DNA of 64,000 nt, taken from assembly GCA_905234075.1 (NCBI GenBank), contig CAJOGI010000004.1:1-64000 (forward strand), written 5' to 3'. Origin of the DNA: an uncultured Synergistales bacterium. Its GTDB lineage: Bacteria; Synergistota; Synergistia; Synergistales; Aminobacteriaceae. A program made the position numbers and the translations under genes. The notes beneath the pieces were generated by a model that saw nothing but the letters and a program-made list of their open reading frames with translations, did not search any database and was not told the DNA's origin. Of the stretch, positions 60,485 to 64,000 are shown piece after piece. Numbering within the stretch: position 1 is the stretch's first letter; every line of letters begins with the position of its first letter.

Positions 60485-60784
60485 ATGAACTTTGAAAAAA
60501 ACGATGACGGCACTGTGTTAAAGCTCACTCTTGATAAAAAACTCAGTGCCGTTACCGCTGACCAGCTTGAAAAAGCTTTAGAAAAAGAATTAGTCGGCGT
60601 AAAAGATTTTACGATTGATATGGCAAAACTTTCTTACGTGTCGTCTGCAGGTCTGAGAGTTTTGCTCAAAGCTCAAAAATACGTCAATCAGCACGGTACC
60701 ATGAAAATTATCAACGCAGTGCCCGAAGTTATGCGTATTTTTGAAACAACGGGCTTTAATGAAATCTTAAACATCTCGAAATGA
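60485..60784 (+). CDS. STAS domain anti-sigma factor antagonist (second of two)
   Basis: A 99-aa STAS protein and paralogue of the one before. It shares YVSSAGLRVLLKAQK exactly, with Ser53-Ser54 at the same positions, and a similar ending (IFETTGFNEILNISK). The N-terminal strand is different: VLKLTLDKKLSAVTADQLE lacks the G-R-L-D of the first copy. The pair may answer to different kinase-like partners in the cluster. The ribosome binding site is weak, so translation may be coupled to the previous gene. Confidence 0.92.
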   Translation: MNFEKNDDGTVLKLTLDKKLSAVTADQLEKALEKELVGVKDFTIDMAKLSYVSSAGLRVLLKAQKYVNQHGTMKIINAVPEVMRIFETTGFNEILNISK

Positions 60785-60818
60785 ATTACAACCCGGAATT
60801 TTTGAGGCGAAAAATAAA

Positions 60819-62627
60819 TTGAACAAGATAGAAGCTAATATCTCACTTTTTGCAATAACATTTTTTGCCTCTATTCAATATGTTTTTCTTGCCGGAGTGC
60901 CTGCAGATTTATCGCATTTCGCTTTTATGTGCATTACGAACTTAATCGGCTTTTTAATGACGTTTGCATTTTTCTTCGGAGAACTTTTCAGGCTCGACGT
61001 AAAACAGATAATACAAAGCTCAATACTTTCGTTGGAATTAATAGGCTTCAATTTTTTTATGCTCATCGGCGTAAAAAATCTTGACCCTTCCGTAGTTGCG
61101 GCGGTAATTTCATCTTACTTTGTATTCATTTTAATTTTTGAGTCCGTCATTAAACGCAAATGGCCTGAAAAGTTCAGCATCATAAGCGTTTTTGCAGTCT
61201 TAGCCGGACTTTTCCTGATGATTAACGCAAATATAAAAAGCCTTTTGAACATAAATATTTTATATTTAATAATCTCTAATGTTTTTTTTGCAGTTTATGT
61301 AATGAGCGTCGGGAGCTATGCTTCGTCGTCAAACCCTTCTATTTTGGCGATGGGGCAGATGTTCTTCTGTTTTATATTTGCATTAATTTTATGGATTTTT
61401 GAAGCCGTTTTCACTGACATTAAACTTAATATTCCAACCAATAGAGAATTTTGGGTCGGAGTGATTTACATCAGTTTCTTTATACGCGGAATTTACGGAA
61501 TTATCCAAGTTTATGCCCAGAGATACGTCAGTCCGCTTAACACGTCATTAATTTTCTCTTCTGAAATTGTAATGACTATGCTGGTGTCGCCCATTATTTC
61601 TAAAATGTTCGGCACTGCGGCTGAACCTGTAACACTCCTGAAAATCATAGGAAGCATTTTGATAGTTTTCGGCATTATCTGTATAGAACCCGGTTTCCTG
61701 AAAAAAATCAGCAGTATTCTCAGCAGAGGTATAAATTTTTCACGCCCAAATAAAAACATAGCTCAAAAAATTACAGCAGGAAAAGAATTTTTTGTTATTA
61801 CTTTAGTTACGTTGATTTATGTTGCCGTTGATATTCCTGTATTAATGACTGGATTTTTGCCTGATTATGCGGGGATAAAAAACGCTGTGCCTTTTGTTGC
61901 AGGATTATTCTTTGGATTTTCCGGCGTTACAGGCTGCTGTGCAGGAGCTGTATTTTCATCGTTCATTATGGTCGAGCCAATCATCGAAATTTTATGGGAA
62001 TGTTGGTGCGTAACCGTAGTGGGGCTCTGCATGTATTACGGCTGGCATCACTTGTCAAAGACCCATAGAATACGCTTTAAGCGAGTTGAACATTATTCAC
62101 GCTATATAATTTTGGTTCTCATTGCTTCAATTTTGTGCTTTAAGCCCAGCTATATAGTTTCGTACTTTTTAACCGGTCTGATAATCGGACTTCCCATTAA
62201 TATTTTATTTGGAAGCCTTTTATATGTCGAACCTTTTCTGCCTGCTTGGTGCGAAATGAAATACGACGCGGAATTTGAACTTGACAATAAGCCGGAAAAT
62301 CTCGAAAGAGTCAACGAAATTTTAGAAGAGACAGCCAACGCAAGCAAAATAGATTTGAAACGCATTTTAGAAACTCAAAGCTGCCTCGAGGAATTAGCGA
62401 TAAGAATTTTTAACGCCCTTCCTGACACGAAAATCAAAGTAAACATAATATATTACAACGCTATTTCAATGAGGCTTGACTATGTTGGCATAAAATATAA
62501 TCCGTTCAAAATAAATAAGCATGAAGACGTTTTGGACATCATGAGCTTAAAAATAATCAAGCATAGAGCGTTAAGAGCGTCATTTTTTTATGTTGAAGGG
62601 AAAAATAAAGTACACGTTGTAATTTAA
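60819..62627 (+). CDS. Fusion of a DMT/EamA-like permease, a second membrane domain and an RsbW-like domain
   Basis: A 602-aa protein. Residues about 1-290 form ten membrane segments in two EamA-like halves (NLDPSVVAAVISSYFVFIL, then YVSPLNTSLIFSSEIVMTML). Residues about 325-470 form five or six more segments, with VPFVAGLFFGFSGVTGCCAG recalling S-component-like membrane domains. Residues about 480-602 look like an RsbW-type HATPase: LETQSCLEELAIRIFNAL, DYVGIKYNPFKI and EGKNKVHVVI. The N-box Asn is replaced by Arg and the G1-box Asp by Tyr, so ATP use is doubtful. A TTG at 60819 is the start, after GAGGCG. It lies between the STAS genes and a phosphatase gene. I know no characterised protein of this layout. 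Confidence 0.65.
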   Translation: MNKIEANISLFAITFFASIQYVFLAGVPADLSHFAFMCITNLIGFLMTFAFFFGELFRLDVKQIIQSSILSLELIGFNFFMLIGVKNLDPSVVAAVISSYFVFILIFESVIKRKWPEKFSIISVFAVLAGLFLMINANIKSLLNINILYLIISNVFFAVYVMSVGSYASSSNPSILAMGQMFFCFIFALILWIFEAVFTDIKLNIPTNREFWVGVIYISFFIRGIYGIIQVYAQRYVSPLNTSLIFSSEIVMTMLVSPIISKMFGTAAEPVTLLKIIGSILIVFGIICIEPGFLKKISSILSRGINFSRPNKNIAQKITAGKEFFVITLVTLIYVAVDIPVLMTGFLPDYAGIKNAVPFVAGLFFGFSGVTGCCAGAVFSSFIMVEPIIEILWECWCVTVVGLCMYYGWHHLSKTHRIRFKRVEHYSRYIILVLIASILCFKPSYIVSYFLTGLIIGLPINILFGSLLYVEPFLPAWCEMKYDAEFELDNKPENLERVNEILEETANASKIDLKRILETQSCLEELAIRIFNALPDTKIKVNIIYYNAISMRLDYVGIKYNPFKINKHEDVLDIMSLKIIKHRALRASFFYVEGKNKVHVVI

Positions 62628-62640
62628 GGAGTGTTTGAAT

Positions 62641-64000
62641 TTGGATAAAGTAAGACGGCCGATTAGGTCAAAAGTTCAGATAATGGTTCTTATCATATCA
62701 ATAGCCGCGCTGAGCGTATCTGCCGCAATAGGAGTTGTCAATATGCTGCAAATCAAAGACGACAGTGAACGCGCATTGATAACGCAGATGGAACAGAATT
62801 TGCGCAACATTACTGCAAGCAAAGCAGATTTGGCACATTCTGAGCTGGAACAGTTTTCGGCCTACATTGAAAATTTTGCAGCCTACATCAGCGAACTTTA
62901 TAAAAATCCTTCGGGCTATGTAAGCCGTGATGTTCCGCTGCCGAGAAAAGAAGATGCCGGCAAATTGGTAATGCAGCGCACTTTACGCGACAAAAGCGTT
63001 TCATTCAAAGACGTAGAAAAAGAAATGTATCTTTTGGGCAACGTCGAGCAGGTATGGCACAACGTAATGACGAGCAATAAAGGGATAATATCACCCATTT
63101 ATCTTGGAACGGAAAGCGGTCTTATGGTAGGCTATGACGACAGGCCCGACTTGAATGACCTTTATTATGATTATTCAAAGTCAACATGGTATAATCTTGC
63201 GAAAAAAATAGGCCATGTGTGCTTCACAAATTTGTACATGGATATTTACAAAAGGGGCCTGATGATAACCTGCGCAGCACCGTTCTATGACGCTGATAAT
63301 AACTTTATGGGCGTTGTTGGAATGGATATATTAATTTCTGATTTATACCGCACTATTATCGAGCTTGATTTAGGAAAAAATGAAGGTGCTTACGCATTTT
63401 TAGTGGATAATGAAGGAAATATCATTGACAACGATAAAACAGCAAAAGAAAATCAACGCTTATTCCGCGAAAAAGGCATGAGTCCTTACGCAGCCGCCCA
63501 GATTTTATCGGGAAAAACAGGATTATCTCTGACACCAAGCAGAATTTATTTTGCTTATGCTCCAATTAAAAGCACCAACTGGAAATTTTGTGTAAGGATG
63601 CCCGAAAGCGTCATTTTAGAGCCAGTCCTAAGAGTTCAGCGGAATATTTTTCTTACTATTCTGTCATACTGCATAGCTTTTATAGTCTTAGTGCTCATCG
63701 TTGCTGTTGCTTCGCGCAAATTTTCAAAGAAATTAACTACACCTATCATTGAATTAAATCGCGATGTTGAGGAAATTTCCGGCGGAAATCTTGATCACAT
63801 GGCCGAAATTTATTCCAATGACGAAATTGGAGACTTAGCTAAAAGCTTCAATGAAATGGCCGTGTCCCTGAAAGATTACATTAAAAACCTTGCTGCAGTT
63901 ACGGCTGAAAAGGAACGTATCGGAGCAGAATTAGACGTTGCAACACAAATTCAGGCTAATATGCTTCCGAGAATTTTCCCGCCGTTCCCGGATAGAAAAG
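62641..64000 (+). CDS. dCache-HAMP sensor leading into a PP2C (RsbU/SpoIIE-type) phosphatase (3' end cut by window edge)
   Basis: The frame opens with a TTG at 62641 behind AAGGAGTG and runs off the right edge (453 codons seen). A membrane segment lies at about residues 14-34. The large outside domain (about 35-330) has the dCache pattern, with FMGVVGMDILISDLYRTI and AYAFLVDNEGNIID. A second membrane segment is at about 333-356, followed by HAMP (TPIIELNRDVEEISGGNLDH). The last visible part, GAELDVATQIQANMLPRIFPPFPD, quoted as its ends ELDVATQIQ and LPRIFPPFPD, is the standard entry to an RsbU/SpoIIE phosphatase domain. It would dephosphorylate the STAS proteins upstream in answer to an outside ligand. 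Confidence 0.88.
   Translation, partial: MDKVRRPIRSKVQIMVLIISIAALSVSAAIGVVNMLQIKDDSERALITQMEQNLRNITASKADLAHSELEQFSAYIENFAAYISELYKNPSGYVSRDVPLPRKEDAGKLVMQRTLRDKSVSFKDVEKEMYLLGNVEQVWHNVMTSNKGIISPIYLGTESGLMVGYDDRPDLNDLYYDYSKSTWYNLAKKIGHVCFTNLYMDIYKRGLMITCAAPFYDADNNFMGVVGMDILISDLYRTIIELDLGKNEGAYAFLVDNEGNIIDNDKTAKENQRLFREKGMSPYAAAQILSGKTGLSLTPSRIYFAYAPIKSTNWKFCVRMPESVILEPVLRVQRNIFLTILSYCIAFIVLVLIVAVASRKFSKKLTTPIIELNRDVEEISGGNLDHMAEIYSNDEIGDLAKSFNEMAVSLKDYIKNLAAVTAEKERIGAELDVATQIQANMLPRIFPPFPDRK

Overview
The window looks like a piece of a Synergistota chromosome, most likely from an AT-rich, anaerobic, host- or gut-associated member. The best single clue is the secreted papain-like protease at 26692-29034. 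It ends in a Gly/Ser-rich spacer, a lone Cys, a hydrophobic stretch and a short Lys-rich tail, which matches the Synergist-CTERM sorting signal. Supporting clues are FabK as the enoyl-ACP reductase, [FeFe]-hydrogenase maturation genes, rubrerythrin, a flavinylated flavocytochrome c, a TRAP binding protein, and a diderm exopolysaccharide export pair (YjbH plus Wza-like). TTG and GTG starts are common. No rRNA, CRISPR array, insertion sequence or prophage was seen; there is one tRNA.

Layout. 1-2171: rimO (cut by the left edge) behind an Mrr-like gene. 2511-5623: FMN-binding repeat proteins and a flavocytochrome c whose N-terminal part is broken by two frameshifts. 5691-6815: a DUF457 membrane protein and cobU. 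6819-10549: a complete Fe3+-type ABC importer. 10596-13969: purB, an unknown gene and miaB. 14334-19383: a 51-aa membrane peptide, YjbH, a Wza-like SLBB protein and a DUF4177 lipoprotein. 19431-19508: tRNA-Pro(GGG). 19623-26512: the fatty-acid operon plsX-fabK-fabD-fabG-acpP-fabF-rnc plus a ZnuA-like protein. 26692-30442: the papain-like protease and a TMEM43 homologue. 30586-34079: rpsD, SAM-I riboswitch/metK, glutathione peroxidase, thioredoxin and a TIGR04076 protein. 34133-40214: orphan DctP, def-fmt, Nudix, a chemoreceptor and rubrerythrin. 40283-46184: hemB, greA, a BI-1 protein, topA and trmFO. 46156-47437: hydE and its TM1266-type partner. 47518-50707: rseP-comEA-comEC. 50696-53147: a NYN-domain protein and a YitT protein. 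53260-56713: hrcA-grpE-dnaK under a CIRCE element. 56888-57415: a second Mrr-like gene. 57505-64000: an ATP-grasp ligase and a signalling cluster running off the right edge.

How the genes work together. Most of the window is housekeeping: lipid synthesis, tRNA and ribosomal-protein modification, protein maturation and the heat-shock operon. The accessory interest lies in four places. First, the right-end cluster joins two STAS proteins, a degenerate RsbW-like protein, a DMT-permease/RsbW-like fusion and a dCache-HAMP sensor that begins the RsbU/SpoIIE phosphatase module. This looks like a membrane-linked partner-switching system with no visible sigma factor. Second, a dispersed heptanucleotide repeat (TTAGGAG/TTAGGAA type) sits at about eleven gene junctions and appears to supply terminators, Shine-Dalgarno sequences and stop codons. 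Third, two Mrr-like proteins share the same substitutions at the expected nuclease active site. Fourth, nearly identical FMN-binding modules have been duplicated and then disrupted. All calls come from reading the sequence and recognising families by eye; no database search was run.
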